Below are positions 33,816 through 43,121 of a stretch of DNA of 64,000 bases, piece by piece. The notes under the pieces were generated by a model. That model did not search any database. It saw nothing but the letters and a program-made list of their open reading frames with translations, and was not told where the DNA came from. Made by a program: the position numbers and the translations under genes. The DNA lies in NCBI RefSeq assembly GCF_000621705.1, contig NZ_JHXO01000001.1:496001-560000 (forward strand). The letters run 5' to 3'. Origin of the DNA: Prolixibacter bellariivorans ATCC BAA-1284. GTDB lineage: Bacteria > Bacteroidota > Bacteroidia > Bacteroidales > Prolixibacteraceae. The number at the start of each line of letters is the position of its first letter. Position 1 is the first letter of the stretch.

Positions 33816-35207
33816 ATGAGTGTGAAACAAAAGACCATTAAGAAGCCTGTTTCGGTTACAGGTAAAGGGCTCCATACCGGAGTGGAAGTTACGATGACTT
33901 TTAAACCTGCACCCGAAGATCATGGCTTCAAATTTCAAAGGATAGATGTAGAGGGAAAACCGGTTATTCATGCCGATGTATCGAAAGTAAAAGGTACTTC
34001 ACGTGGAACCGTTCTTCAGGAAGGTGAAGTTTGGATTAGTACCATTGAGCATACCATGGCTGCCTTAATGGGAATGGATATCGACAATGTATTGATTGAG
34101 GTAAATGGCCCCGAGGCTCCCATCCTCGATGGCAGTTCTGCTCCGATTGTGGCGGCATTGAAAGAAGCGGGTCTGGTTGATCAGGAAGCCCGTCGTGATT
34201 ACTTCGAAATCAAGGAGAAAATTGTTTACCGTAACGAAGAGCAAGGAATCGAACTTATTGCGCTTCCGGATGATGATTTTGCACTGGACGTGATGATTTC
34301 CTATGATTCAGTTGTTCTGGGAAATCAGTTTGCCACTCTCGATTCGTTAAATGACTTTGAAAAACATGTGGCCCCTTGCCGCACGTTTGTTTTTGTGCGT
34401 GAGCTGGAAATGTTGTTGAAAAATAACCTGGTGAAAGGTGGCGATCTCGATAATGCGATTGTCATTATGGATCAGCAGATGCAGCAGAATGAGCTGGATC
34501 GTATTGCTGATTTGTTTCATCACGAGCATGTTCAGGTAGACAAGATTGGCGTATTAAATAATGTTGATCTTCATTTTGAGAATGAGTGTGCACGCCACAA
34601 ATTACTTGACGTGATTGGTGATTTGGCTCTGGTGGGGAAACGGATTAAAGGTCGCATCATTGCGCGCCGTCCCGGGCACATGGCCAATACCGAGTTTGCC
34701 CGTATTCTTCAGAAAGAATGTAAGCGCCAGACGGCACTGAATTCCGCCCCGGAATACGATCCCAACGCGACTCCATTATATGATATTAACAAGATCAAAA
34801 CGATGTTGCCGCATCGGTCTCCATTTCTGTTGGTCGATAAAATCATGGATAAGGGAGATGATTTCATTATCGGAGTGAAGAATGTAACCATGGATGAGCC
34901 GTTTTTTAGCGGTCATTTCCCCGACGAACCGGTTATGCCGGGTGTTCTGATGGTGGAAGCCATGGCACAGTGTGGTGGCGTTTTTGTTATCAGCTCGCTG
35001 CCTTCCGATGGAGATTATTCCACCTATTTTCTGAAGCTTGATAATATTAAATTCAGAAAAAAAGTAGTGCCGGGTGATACGTTGATATTTAAGTTGAAAC
35101 TTGTCGGTCCTATTCGTCGTGGAATTGCGAATATGATTGGTTACGCTTTTGTGGGCGACACCATTGTTTGCGAAGGCGAATTTATGGCTCAAATTGTTAA
35201 AAACTAA
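33816..35207 (+). CDS. lpxC-fabZ: Bifunctional LpxC deacetylase / FabZ dehydratase
   Basis: A fusion typical of Bacteroidetes. Residues 1 to about 300 are LpxC, the zinc-dependent deacetylase that commits UDP-acyl-GlcNAc to lipid A; zinc ligands lie in the S-T-I-E-H-T segment and in the H-x-x-x-D motif of H-K-L-L-D-V-I-G-D. Residues from about 322 are FabZ, the hydroxyacyl-ACP dehydratase, with the L-P-H-R-S-P-F-L-L-V-D motif, catalytic H in G-H-F-P and E in M-V-E-A-M-A-Q. ATG 33816 was chosen over TTG 33780 because it matches the family start. The fusion couples lipid A and fatty acid synthesis. Confidence 0.96.
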   Translation: MSVKQKTIKKPVSVTGKGLHTGVEVTMTFKPAPEDHGFKFQRIDVEGKPVIHADVSKVKGTSRGTVLQEGEVWISTIEHTMAALMGMDIDNVLIEVNGPEAPILDGSSAPIVAALKEAGLVDQEARRDYFEIKEKIVYRNEEQGIELIALPDDDFALDVMISYDSVVLGNQFATLDSLNDFEKHVAPCRTFVFVRELEMLLKNNLVKGGDLDNAIVIMDQQMQQNELDRIADLFHHEHVQVDKIGVLNNVDLHFENECARHKLLDVIGDLALVGKRIKGRIIARRPGHMANTEFARILQKECKRQTALNSAPEYDPNATPLYDINKIKTMLPHRSPFLLVDKIMDKGDDFIIGVKNVTMDEPFFSGHFPDEPVMPGVLMVEAMAQCGGVFVISSLPSDGDYSTYFLKLDNIKFRKKVVPGDTLIFKLKLVGPIRRGIANMIGYAFVGDTIVCEGEFMAQIVKN

Positions 35208-35255
35208 GATGATTCTGAAACGACAACCGGCGGTGTTGTCTCAAATTTTATAGTA

Positions 35256-36038
35256 ATGAAACAACCTTTAGCGTACGTTCATCCCGAAGCTCAGATTGCT
35301 GAAAATGTAGTCATCGAGCCCTTTACAACTGTTGATAAGGACGTGGTGATTGGCGAAGGTTCCCATATTGGACCTAATGTTACCATTTTGCCGGGTACCC
35401 GGATTGGTAAGAATTGTAAAATATCTCCCGGAGCGGTCATCGGTGGTGAGCCACAGGACCTGAAATTTCAGGGAGAATACACTACTGTGGAAATTGGTGA
35501 TAACACGACCATTCGTGAGTATGTAACCATTAATAAAGGTACTTCTGCCAAGGGTAAAACAGTGGTTGGAAGTAACTGCTTAATTATGGCTTATGTCCAT
35601 ATCGCCCACGATTGTGTGGTGGGTGATAACGTTATTTTGGTAAATTATACTGGTTTGGCTGGCGAAGTTTTTGTCGACGATTTTGCCATTCTTGGTGGTT
35701 ATACTGCCGTACATCAGTTCTGTCATATTGGTAAGCACGTTATGCTTTCGGGTGGTTCGCTGGTGCGGAAGGATGTTCCTCCATACATTAAAGCCGGACG
35801 GGAGCCACTTTCGTATGTGGGTGTAAACTCCATCGGACTTCGTCGTCGTGGATACACCAACGAAAAAATCCGTGAGGTGCAGGAAATTTACCGACTGATT
35901 TATCAGAAAGGATACAACAACACGCAGGCATTGGAGGTAATAGAAGCCGAGCTTCCTGCTTCCCGCGAACGCGATGATATCCTGCTGTTTGTGAAAGATT
36001 CGAAAAGAGGAATTATCAAAGGATACTTCCCCGATTGA
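35256..36038 (+). CDS. lpxA: UDP-N-acetylglucosamine O-acyltransferase
   Basis: LpxA performs the first acylation of lipid A synthesis, using hydroxyacyl-ACP. The 260 residues are a left-handed beta helix of hexapeptide repeats (about 1-190), with the catalytic His in the M-A-Y-V-H-I-A-H-D-C segment and the Q-F-C-H-I-G region, then a helical C-terminal domain. It follows lpxC-fabZ by 48 bases on the same strand, and the chain ends at a bidirectional terminator. Confidence 0.96.
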   Translation: MKQPLAYVHPEAQIAENVVIEPFTTVDKDVVIGEGSHIGPNVTILPGTRIGKNCKISPGAVIGGEPQDLKFQGEYTTVEIGDNTTIREYVTINKGTSAKGKTVVGSNCLIMAYVHIAHDCVVGDNVILVNYTGLAGEVFVDDFAILGGYTAVHQFCHIGKHVMLSGGSLVRKDVPPYIKAGREPLSYVGVNSIGLRRRGYTNEKIREVQEIYRLIYQKGYNNTQALEVIEAELPASRERDDILLFVKDSKRGIIKGYFPD

Positions 36039-36056
36039 TGATATGATATTGAAAAA

Positions 36057-36090
36057 AGAAAACCGCCTCAGCAATGAGGCGGTTTTTTTA
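36057..36090. terminator. Bidirectional terminator between lpxA and thiL
   Basis: AACCGCCTC (36061-36069) pairs with GAGGCGGTT (36075-36083) around a five-base loop, with A-rich and T-rich flanks. Confidence 0.88.
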
Positions 36091-36106
36091 TGACTTGACT
36101 TTTATT

Positions 36107-37159
36107 TTATTCCTGATCCTTCAGAGGATTCCAACCCTGTGCCATGAGCGGGATTTCCTGACCACTGCCTGCGGTAACCAGATTGGCTCCTTCCGATTTT
36201 TCCGTGATGTGGCCAATAACGGTAATGTCCGGATGATTTCGGATTTTATCGTATTCTCCAACGGGAATGGTAAACAGCAATTCGTAGTCTTCACCACCGT
36301 TCAGGGCTGCTACCAACGGATTAATGTTTAATTCCTCTGCCATTTGCTTGGTCTGGTCATCCATCGGGATGCGATCTTCGAACAATTTGCAGCCAGTTCC
36401 CGACGCTTCGCAAATATGCATGATTTCGGATGACAATCCGTCCGAAATATCAATCATCGCTGTGGGACGAATTTTCTGGTCCGCAAAAACTTTCAGCATG
36501 TCGCGACGGGCTTCCGGTTTTAGTTGTCTTTCCAGAATATAGTCGTAACCTTCCAGCTGTGGCTGCATTTTCGGATTTACCTTGAAGACTTCATTCTCTC
36601 TTTCCAATAGTTGCAGTCCCATGTAGGCACCACCCAAATCACCACTAACGCAGAGCAGATCGGTCGGTTTAGCACCACTGCGAAAAACCACGTCTTCCTC
36701 TTCAACTTTACCAAGTGCCGTAATGGAAAGTACCAATCCTGTCATCGACGAGGTGGTATCTCCACCTACCAAATCCACTCCGTAATTGTCGCAGGCCAAC
36801 CGGATACCGGCATACAATTCATCAATTGCCTCGATTGAAAACTTTGAAGACAATGCCATGCTCACAGTAATTTGCTTCGGAATGGCATTCATGGCGTAAA
36901 CATCGCTCAGGTTTACCACAACTGCTTTGTAGCCCAGGTGTTTCAAGGGCACATACATCAGGTTGAAATGAACTCCTTCCGTCAGCATGTCGGTGGTCAC
37001 CACCGTTTTTTTGTTATTAAAATCTAAAACTGCACAATCGTCGCCAACCCCTTTCAGGGTACTTTTGTTGTGTATGGTAAGATGAGATGTAAGCCTGTTA
37101 ATCAGGCCAAACTCTCCGAGTTCGGAAAGTTGGTGAATTGTTCCTTTTTTTTCTGTCAT
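36107..37159 (-). CDS. thiL: Thiamine-monophosphate kinase
   Basis: ThiL phosphorylates thiamine monophosphate to the active cofactor. The 350 residues match the PurM-like AIR-synthase fold: G-D-D-C-A-V near residue 40, T-T-D-M-L-T-E-G-V-H-F and N-L-S-D-V-Y-A-M in the first half, the L-V-G-G-D-T-T and I-D-I-S-D-G-L motifs in the second, and a G-G-E-D-Y-E-L-L-F-T-I-P motif near 290. It is divergent from the suf operon and shares a compact promoter region with it. Confidence 0.95.
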   Translation of the reverse strand: MTEKKGTIHQLSELGEFGLINRLTSHLTIHNKSTLKGVGDDCAVLDFNNKKTVVTTDMLTEGVHFNLMYVPLKHLGYKAVVVNLSDVYAMNAIPKQITVSMALSSKFSIEAIDELYAGIRLACDNYGVDLVGGDTTSSMTGLVLSITALGKVEEEDVVFRSGAKPTDLLCVSGDLGGAYMGLQLLERENEVFKVNPKMQPQLEGYDYILERQLKPEARRDMLKVFADQKIRPTAMIDISDGLSSEIMHICEASGTGCKLFEDRIPMDDQTKQMAEELNINPLVAALNGGEDYELLFTIPVGEYDKIRNHPDITVIGHITEKSEGANLVTAGSGQEIPLMAQGWNPLKDQE

Positions 37160-37202
37160 AGAATAAAAGACCTCGAGGTTTTTTTTAGTAGAAATCAGGC
37201 TT

Positions 37203-37233
37203 CAAAAATAGCTTACATTTTATATCTTTGCAA
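37203..37233 (-). promoter_or_regulatory. Promoter of thiL
   Basis: Minus-strand TATTTTTG (37210-37203) with TTG at 37233-37231, 20 bases apart. It overlaps the plus-strand promoter element of the suf operon. Confidence 0.6.
37223..37230 (+). promoter_or_regulatory. -7 promoter element of the suf operon
   Basis: TATCTTTG matches TAnnTTTG, 93 bases before the sufB ATG, leaving a leader of about 85 bases. It sits between the two elements of the divergent thiL promoter. Confidence 0.55.
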
Positions 37234-37322
37234 CAATTTAAAAGCGGTCTATTTAAATGTGTTAACGGTGTGAGGAGCGCATAATGAAGGGGTAGGCCGG
37301 CTTTAACCAAATATATGAAGTT

Positions 37323-38768
37323 ATGGAGGACCAAAATAAATTACTTGATAAAGTAACGAAGAGCGAATATCAATACGGTTTTGTGACCGACATTGATTCC
37401 GATGCACTGGGGAAGGGTCTGAATGAAGACGTCGTCAGATGGATTTCGGCCAAGAAGAATGAGCCGCAATTCATGCTTGATTTCCGGTTGAAAGCTTACC
37501 GTAAATGGCTGGAAATGGAAATGCCGGACTGGGCTTACCTGAAAATCCCAGAAATCGATTACCAGGATATCATCTATTATTCTGCCCCCAAAAAGAAAAA
37601 AGAACTGGAAAGTCTCGATGAGGTGGACCCTGAATTGCTGAGTACTTTCGAGAAACTTGGTATTCCGCTGGAAGAGCAGAAATTGCTTGCTGGCGTTGCC
37701 GTGGATGCGGTAATGGATAGTGTGTCGGTAAAGACGACTTTTAAGGAAACACTTGCTGAAAAAGGAATTATTTTCAGTTCATTCAGCGAAGCCGTTCAGG
37801 AACATCCTGATTTGGTACAGAAATACCTCGGAATGGCGGTTCCGTCAACCGATAACTACTTTGCTGCCTTGAATGCGGCTGTTTTCTCCGACGGTTCGTT
37901 TGTCTATATACCGAAAGGCGTTCGCTGTCCGATGGAGCTTTCCACTTATTTCCGTATCAACGCTGCCAATACCGGTCAGTTCGAGCGGACACTGATTGTA
38001 GCTGACGATGACAGTTACGTTTCGTACCTCGAAGGTTGTACTGCACCGATGCGTGATGAGAATCAGTTGCATGCTGCGGTTGTGGAAATCATTGCAATGG
38101 ATAGGGCCGAAGTAAAATACTCAACCGTTCAGAATTGGTACCCGGGTGATAAAAATGGCAAAGGCGGAATTTACAACTTCGTGACCAAACGTGGATTGTG
38201 TAAAGGAGAATCGTCCAAGATTTTCTGGAACCAGGTGGAAACCGGTTCAGCCATTACCTGGAAATACCCGAGTTGTATTTTGTTAGGTGATAATTCGGTT
38301 GCTGAGTTTAACTCGGTAGCAGTAACCAACAATTATCAGCAGGCCGATACGGGAACCAAGATGGTACACATTGGTAAAAACACCAAGAGCACGATTGTCT
38401 CGAAAGGTATTTCCGCCGGAAAGAGTGATAACTCCTATCGTGGTTTGGTAAGGGTAGCTCCTAAGGCAGAGAATGCCCGGAACTTCTCACAATGTGACTC
38501 ATTGCTGTTAGGTGATACCTGTGGAGCGCATACATTCCCGTATATCGAAGTTTCCAATAACTCATCGGTGGTAGAACACGAAGCCACCACATCGAAAATT
38601 GGTGAAGACCAGATTTTCTATTGTAACCAGCGCGGAATTTCAACGCAGGACGCAGTTGGAATGATTGTGAATGGTTATGCCCGTGAAGTGATCAATAAAT
38701 TGCCCATGGAATTTGCAGTGGAAGCTCAAAAGCTGTTGCAAATCAGCCTCGAAGGTAGTGTGGGTTAA
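37323..38768 (+). CDS. sufB: Fe-S cluster assembly scaffold SufB
   Basis: SufB forms the SufBC2D scaffold on which Fe-S clusters are built. The 481 residues cover the N-terminal helical domain and the right-handed beta-helix core, with [16 protein letters not shown] near residue 180 and C-terminal E-H-E-A-T-T-S-K-I. The conserved cysteine of the S-Q-C-D-S-L-L motif is the expected site in the core. It is first of a six-gene suf operon. Confidence 0.97.
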   Translation: MEDQNKLLDKVTKSEYQYGFVTDIDSDALGKGLNEDVVRWISAKKNEPQFMLDFRLKAYRKWLEMEMPDWAYLKIPEIDYQDIIYYSAPKKKKELESLDEVDPELLSTFEKLGIPLEEQKLLAGVAVDAVMDSVSVKTTFKETLAEKGIIFSSFSEAVQEHPDLVQKYLGMAVPSTDNYFAALNAAVFSDGSFVYIPKGVRCPMELSTYFRINAANTGQFERTLIVADDDSYVSYLEGCTAPMRDENQLHAAVVEIIAMDRAEVKYSTVQNWYPGDKNGKGGIYNFVTKRGLCKGESSKIFWNQVETGSAITWKYPSCILLGDNSVAEFNSVAVTNNYQQADTGTKMVHIGKNTKSTIVSKGISAGKSDNSYRGLVRVAPKAENARNFSQCDSLLLGDTCGAHTFPYIEVSNNSSVVEHEATTSKIGEDQIFYCNQRGISTQDAVGMIVNGYAREVINKLPMEFAVEAQKLLQISLEGSVG

Positions 38769-38800
38769 TCGGATATATACGTAAGATAAGTTCAGAAAAT

Positions 38801-39553
38801 ATGTTAATAGTAAAAGACTTACACGCGAAAGTCGAAGGTAAAGAGATATTGAAGGGTATTAACCTGGAGGTAAATCCCGGAGAGGTTCATGCCATTATGG
38901 GACCCAATGGCTCCGGAAAAAGTACGCTGGCTAACGTGTTGGCTGGTCACGAAAATTACGAAGTAACCAAAGGCGAAGTTTCTTTCTTCGGAAAAGACTT
39001 GCTGGATATGGATGCAGATGTTCGTTCGAAAGAAGGTCTGTTCCTTAGCTTCCAGTATCCGGTAGAAATTCCGGGTGTTAGCATGGTGAATTTCCTGAAA
39101 ACAGCTCTGAACGAGCACCGGAAGTACCGGGGAAAGGATGAGCTGAAAGCCGGCGATTTTCTCAAACTGATGAAAGAAAAGAAAGAGCTGGTCGAAATCG
39201 ATTCGCAGCTGACCAATCGTTCAGTAAATGAAGGTTTTTCGGGTGGTGAGAAGAAGAAGAACGAAATCTTCCAAATGGCCATGCTCGAACCGAAACTGGC
39301 CATTCTCGATGAAACGGATTCGGGATTGGATATCGACGCTCTTCGTATTGTTGCGCACGGTGTGAATGCTCTGAAAAGGCCTGATAATGCAACCATCGTG
39401 GTAACGCACTACCAGCGTTTGCTCGATTATATTGTCCCCGATTTTGTTCATGTTTTGTATAACGGTCGTATCGTGAAGTCAGCCGGAAAAGAACTGGCTT
39501 TTGAATTGGAAGAGAAAGGTTACGACTGGATCAAAAAAGAGGTGGGAGAGTAA
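38801..39553 (+). CDS. sufC: Fe-S cluster assembly ATPase SufC
   Basis: ABC-type ATPase of the SufBC2D scaffold, without membrane spans. The 250 residues carry Walker A G-P-N-G-S-G-K-S-T at 34-42, a Q-loop (F-L-S-F-Q-Y-P), the signature F-S-G-G-E-K-K-K-N-E with the SufC-specific lysines, and Walker B L-A-I-L-D-E-T-D-S-G-L-D. It lies between sufB (32 bases) and sufD (one base). Confidence 0.97.
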   Translation: MLIVKDLHAKVEGKEILKGINLEVNPGEVHAIMGPNGSGKSTLANVLAGHENYEVTKGEVSFFGKDLLDMDADVRSKEGLFLSFQYPVEIPGVSMVNFLKTALNEHRKYRGKDELKAGDFLKLMKEKKELVEIDSQLTNRSVNEGFSGGEKKKNEIFQMAMLEPKLAILDETDSGLDIDALRIVAHGVNALKRPDNATIVVTHYQRLLDYIVPDFVHVLYNGRIVKSAGKELAFELEEKGYDWIKKEVGE

Positions 39554-39554
39554 T

Positions 39555-40928
39555 ATGACTGAGGCGAAAAGAAATACAGAAATCAATCAGCGGCTCGCCA
39601 ACCTTTTTGAATCGAATGTTCACCTTCTGGAAGATGGCGCAGCCGGTTTTATGAATGCTGCACGCAAGCCGGCAATCGAGGCATTCCGGAAACAGGGAAT
39701 TCCCGATTTTAAGACGGAGAATTATAAATATACGGACCTGTCGAAGGTCTTTGCCAGCGAAAATCACCGGCGTGTTTTTACCTATGAGGACATCAATGTC
39801 AATCTGCGCGAACTGTTTCAGTGCGATGTTCCGGAGCTGGACACCAACCTGGTGATGATGACGAATGGTTGGTACTATTCCGGTAACGAACAACTGACCG
39901 AGCTGCCGAAAGGCGTGGTTGTTACCAGTCTTCGCAAGGCTGCCGTTGAACATCCCGAATTGGTTGAGAAATATTACGGCAAGATGGCGGATCCGGAAAA
40001 AGATCCGTTGACCGCGTTAAATACGGCTTTTGCCCAGGATGGAGTTTTCATATACGTGCCGCGAAGTGTGGTTGTCGAAAAACCCATCCAAATTATCGAT
40101 CTGATGCGTGGTGGAGAGGATACTTATGCAACACAGCGCAACCTGGTCATTGCCGAAGAGAATAGTCAGGTGAAAGTGATTTTCTGCGATCATACACTTG
40201 ATCCGCAGGATTACATGGTGAATAACCTGACCGAAGCTCATGTGGGCGAAAATGCAGTGGTTGATTTTTACAATCTGCAAAACCAGCACAACAAGGCGGT
40301 GAATCTGAATGGTTTATATATACGGCAGGAGCGTAACTCCAATGTGTTGACCAATACCTTGTCGCTGCACGGTGGAATTGTGCGTAACAATCTGAACGTT
40401 CTTATCGACGGCGAGCACGCAGAGGCGAATCTCTTTGGATTGGCGCTGACCGATAAAAGTCAGCATGTCGATAATTTCACTTTCGTGGAACACGCGCATC
40501 CCGATTGCCAGAGTAACCAGCTTTTCAAAAATGTATTGGACGATAAGTCCACCGGTGGATTTACTGGTCGAATTCATGTTGGACGTGGAGCGCACGGAAC
40601 ATTGGCTTACCAGCGAAACAACAATGTGTTGCTGAGCGGTACGGCGAAAATGAATACCAAACCTCAGTTGGTTATCGATAACGACGATGTGAAGTGTTCG
40701 CACGGAGCGACTGTTGGCCGGATTGATGAAGAAGCGTTATTCTATTTGAAATCGCGTGGTATCGCTGAGCGAGAAGCCCGCCTGATGTTGATGTATGCTT
40801 TTGCACACGAAGTACTTCAGGAAGTTCGGGTTGATAAACTGGGCGAACGGATTGACGAATTGGTGAACAAGCGTTTGCGTGGTGAAGTGTCGAAATGTCA
40901 CTCCTGCGTGATGGATTGTGAGAGCTGA
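39555..40928 (+). CDS. sufD: Fe-S cluster assembly protein SufD
   Basis: Paralogue of SufB and third scaffold subunit. With ATG 39555 it has 457 residues. The C-terminal half is a beta-helix with the conserved H in the D-D-V-K-C-S-H-G-A-T-V-G motif, which contributes to the SufB-SufD interface where the cluster forms. The N-terminal domain (about 1-120) is helical. ATG 39555 follows the sufC stop by one base; a longer frame from 39501 overlaps sufC and is not needed. Confidence 0.96.
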   Translation: MTEAKRNTEINQRLANLFESNVHLLEDGAAGFMNAARKPAIEAFRKQGIPDFKTENYKYTDLSKVFASENHRRVFTYEDINVNLRELFQCDVPELDTNLVMMTNGWYYSGNEQLTELPKGVVVTSLRKAAVEHPELVEKYYGKMADPEKDPLTALNTAFAQDGVFIYVPRSVVVEKPIQIIDLMRGGEDTYATQRNLVIAEENSQVKVIFCDHTLDPQDYMVNNLTEAHVGENAVVDFYNLQNQHNKAVNLNGLYIRQERNSNVLTNTLSLHGGIVRNNLNVLIDGEHAEANLFGLALTDKSQHVDNFTFVEHAHPDCQSNQLFKNVLDDKSTGGFTGRIHVGRGAHGTLAYQRNNNVLLSGTAKMNTKPQLVIDNDDVKCSHGATVGRIDEEALFYLKSRGIAEREARLMLMYAFAHEVLQEVRVDKLGERIDELVNKRLRGEVSKCHSCVMDCES

Positions 40929-40994
40929 TTCGGTTTAGCTTTAGCTGATTAATTTTCTGGGTTTTCACGGTAGTGGAAAACCAGCAGGCATAAG

Positions 40995-41027
40995 CCGGGA
41001 GTTACAGTTGTTAAACTTAATTCCCGG
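40995..41027 (+). promoter_or_regulatory. Hairpin between sufD and sufS
   Basis: CCGGGAGTTA (40995-41004) pairs with TAATTCCCGG (41018-41027), 10 bp with one wobble, 13-base loop, followed by a weak T-rich stretch. It may partly terminate transcription or stabilise the upstream sufBCD message. Confidence 0.45.
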
Positions 41028-41050
41028 TTCTATATTTTATCATTCGTACT

Positions 41051-42268
41051 ATGAGTCTCGATTTCCGGAAAATAAGAAAGGATTTTCCCATACTGGATCA
41101 ACAGGTTCACGGAAAACCGCTGGTATATCTCGATAATGCCGCCACCACGCAAAAGCCGCAGGTAGTGTTGGATAAGGTGGAAGAGTTTTACCTGAAAACC
41201 AATGCGAATATTCATCGCGGTGCTCACTTCATGGCGAACGAAACAACGGAGGCTTTTGAAGAAGCGCGCGAAACGGTGCGGCAGTATATCAACGCCGGCG
41301 AACGGAGCGAGATTATTTTCACGCATGGTACCACGGAATCAGTCAACCTGGTAGCTTTTTCTTTTGGCGAAGCTTTTGTTTCGGAGGGCGATGAGATTGT
41401 GGTTTCCGAGTTGGAGCACCATGCGAACATTGTTCCCTGGCAATTGCTTTGTGAGCGGAAGAAAGCAACGCTGAAGGTATTACCCTTCGATGAAAATGGC
41501 GTTCTGAAGATTGATGAGCTGGATGGATTGCTGAGTGAACGCACCCGGCTGGTGGCCATGAACCACGTTTCGAACACGCTGGGAACCATCAATCCGGTTG
41601 ATAAGATTGTGGAAATCGCGCATAAGCGGAATATTCCGGTTTTGCTTGATGGTGCGCAAGGAATTGCCCATTACCCGCCGGATGTACAAAAGCTCGATTG
41701 TGACTTTTACGTCTTCTCAGGTCATAAGATTTACGGTCCTACCGGGATTGGTGTTCTTTACGGAAAACGGAAATGGCTGGACCAGATGCCTCCGTTTATG
41801 GGCGGTGGTGAGATGATTTCGGAAGTGAAATTCTCCGGAACGACCTTTAATGAGTTACCCTACAAATTCGAACCTGGAACGCCTAATTACATCGGAGCTG
41901 TAGCTCTTGGTACTGCCATTGACTATGTGCAATCGCTCGGAGTTGACAATCTGGCAGTTCGTGAACAGGAATTGTTGAATCTGGCAACCGCAAAACTGAA
42001 GTCAATCGAAGGGTTGCGGATTTTCGGGGAGGCTGAAAATAAGGTGGGTGTGATTTCATTCGAGATTGAAGGAATTCACTCGTTCGATTTAGGTACGCTT
42101 CTTGATCAACTGGGTGTAGCAGTCCGTACCGGGCGTATGTGCACCGATCCGATTATGGATCATTTTGGTGTTCCCGGAATGACGCGGGCTTCGTTTGCAT
42201 TTTATAATACAGAAGAAGAGGTTGAGGCGCTGTACAAGGCCCTGATTCGTATCAAGGGTATGTTTTGA
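41051..42268 (+). CDS. sufS: Cysteine desulfurase SufS
   Basis: PLP enzyme that releases sulfur from cysteine as a persulfide for cluster assembly. The 405 residues belong to the group II (SufS/CsdA) class. PLP-binding lysine is K226 (S-G-H-K-I-Y-G-P) and the catalytic cysteine is C364 in R-T-G-R-M-C, within the short loop typical of SufS that needs SufE for activity. Upstream lies a hairpin that could separate its expression from sufBCD. Confidence 0.97.
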   Translation: MSLDFRKIRKDFPILDQQVHGKPLVYLDNAATTQKPQVVLDKVEEFYLKTNANIHRGAHFMANETTEAFEEARETVRQYINAGERSEIIFTHGTTESVNLVAFSFGEAFVSEGDEIVVSELEHHANIVPWQLLCERKKATLKVLPFDENGVLKIDELDGLLSERTRLVAMNHVSNTLGTINPVDKIVEIAHKRNIPVLLDGAQGIAHYPPDVQKLDCDFYVFSGHKIYGPTGIGVLYGKRKWLDQMPPFMGGGEMISEVKFSGTTFNELPYKFEPGTPNYIGAVALGTAIDYVQSLGVDNLAVREQELLNLATAKLKSIEGLRIFGEAENKVGVISFEIEGIHSFDLGTLLDQLGVAVRTGRMCTDPIMDHFGVPGMTRASFAFYNTEEEVEALYKALIRIKGMF

Positions 42269-42319
42269 TTTTTATCGTAAGTTTGTTCCCTCTATTCTGA
42301 TTCAAAGCATTTTTTAGTT

Positions 42320-42751
42320 ATGACTATTGAAGATATACAGCAGGAAATCATTGAAGAGTTTTCGGTATTCGAAGATTGGATGGACAAGTATGCCTACCTG
42401 ATTGAACTCGGGAATGACCTGGAACCCATTGATGCGAAATATAAGATTGATGACAACCTGATTCGGGGATGTCAGTCGCGTGTGTGGCTTCATCCAGAGA
42501 AAGACGGTGATAAGATTTTGTTTGAAGCGGAAAGTGATGCGATTATCGTGAAAGGCCTTGTTGCACTTTTGTTGCGCGTTCTCTCTAATCGCTCACCGAA
42601 GGAGATAATCGATGCCGATTTGCATTTCATTGATGATATCGGATTGAAACAACATCTGTCTCCCACACGTTCAAATGGACTACTGGCCATGGTAAAGCAA
42701 ATGAAACTTTATGCCTTGGCCTACGAAAAACTTTCACAACAGGAGGGTTAA
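42320..42751 (+). CDS. sufE: Sulfur acceptor protein SufE
   Basis: Accepts the persulfide from SufS and hands it to SufB. The 143 residues include the family's N-terminal helix, the catalytic loop with C51 in I-R-G-C-Q-S-R-V-W, and the L-L-x-x-x-x-x-P-x-E-I region. It lies 51 bases after sufS and only three bases before the MIP18-family gene. Confidence 0.96.
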   Translation: MTIEDIQQEIIEEFSVFEDWMDKYAYLIELGNDLEPIDAKYKIDDNLIRGCQSRVWLHPEKDGDKILFEAESDAIIVKGLVALLLRVLSNRSPKEIIDADLHFIDDIGLKQHLSPTRSNGLLAMVKQMKLYALAYEKLSQQEG

Positions 42752-42754
42752 AAA

Positions 42755-43060
42755 ATGGATGAAAGAATTGACAAGATAATCGCAAGCCTGAAAGAGGTTT
42801 ACGACCCGGAAATCCCGGTAAATGTTTACGATTTAGGAATGGTTTACAGCGTAGATGTGGATGAAAATGATACCGCCAATGTGCTGATGACGCTGACCGC
42901 TCCCAACTGCCCCGCTGCCGATATGATTGTTTCCGATGTGGAATTCATGACGAAAAAGGTGGATGGCGTTGAAGATTGTAAAGTAGAAATTACCTTCGAT
43001 CCGCCGTGGGACAAGTCGATGATGTCGGAAGAGGCACGGCTTGAACTCGGTTTCATGTAA
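42755..43060 (+). CDS. MIP18-family (DUF59) Fe-S assembly protein, SufT-like
   Basis: A 101-residue DUF59 protein with D-P-E-I-P-V-N-V-Y-D-L-G-M-V-Y near the N-terminus and the conserved cysteine in T-A-P-N-C-P-A-A-D-M. Such proteins assist maturation of Fe-S targets and commonly end suf operons in this phylum. The spacing of three bases to sufE and the terminator just after it show it is the last gene of the operon. Confidence 0.93.
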   Translation: MDERIDKIIASLKEVYDPEIPVNVYDLGMVYSVDVDENDTANVLMTLTAPNCPAADMIVSDVEFMTKKVDGVEDCKVEITFDPPWDKSMMSEEARLELGFM

Positions 43061-43067
43061 AATATTC

Positions 43068-43095
43068 AACCATCACATATTGTGGTGGTTTTTTT
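43068..43095 (+). terminator. Rho-independent terminator of the suf operon
   Basis: AACCATCACA (43068-43077) pairs with TGTGGTGGTT (43081-43090), one wobble, tight loop, then a T run. It ends just before queG. Confidence 0.82.
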
Positions 43096-43121
43096 GTCAG
43101 AAATAATACCGTACCCGGAAG

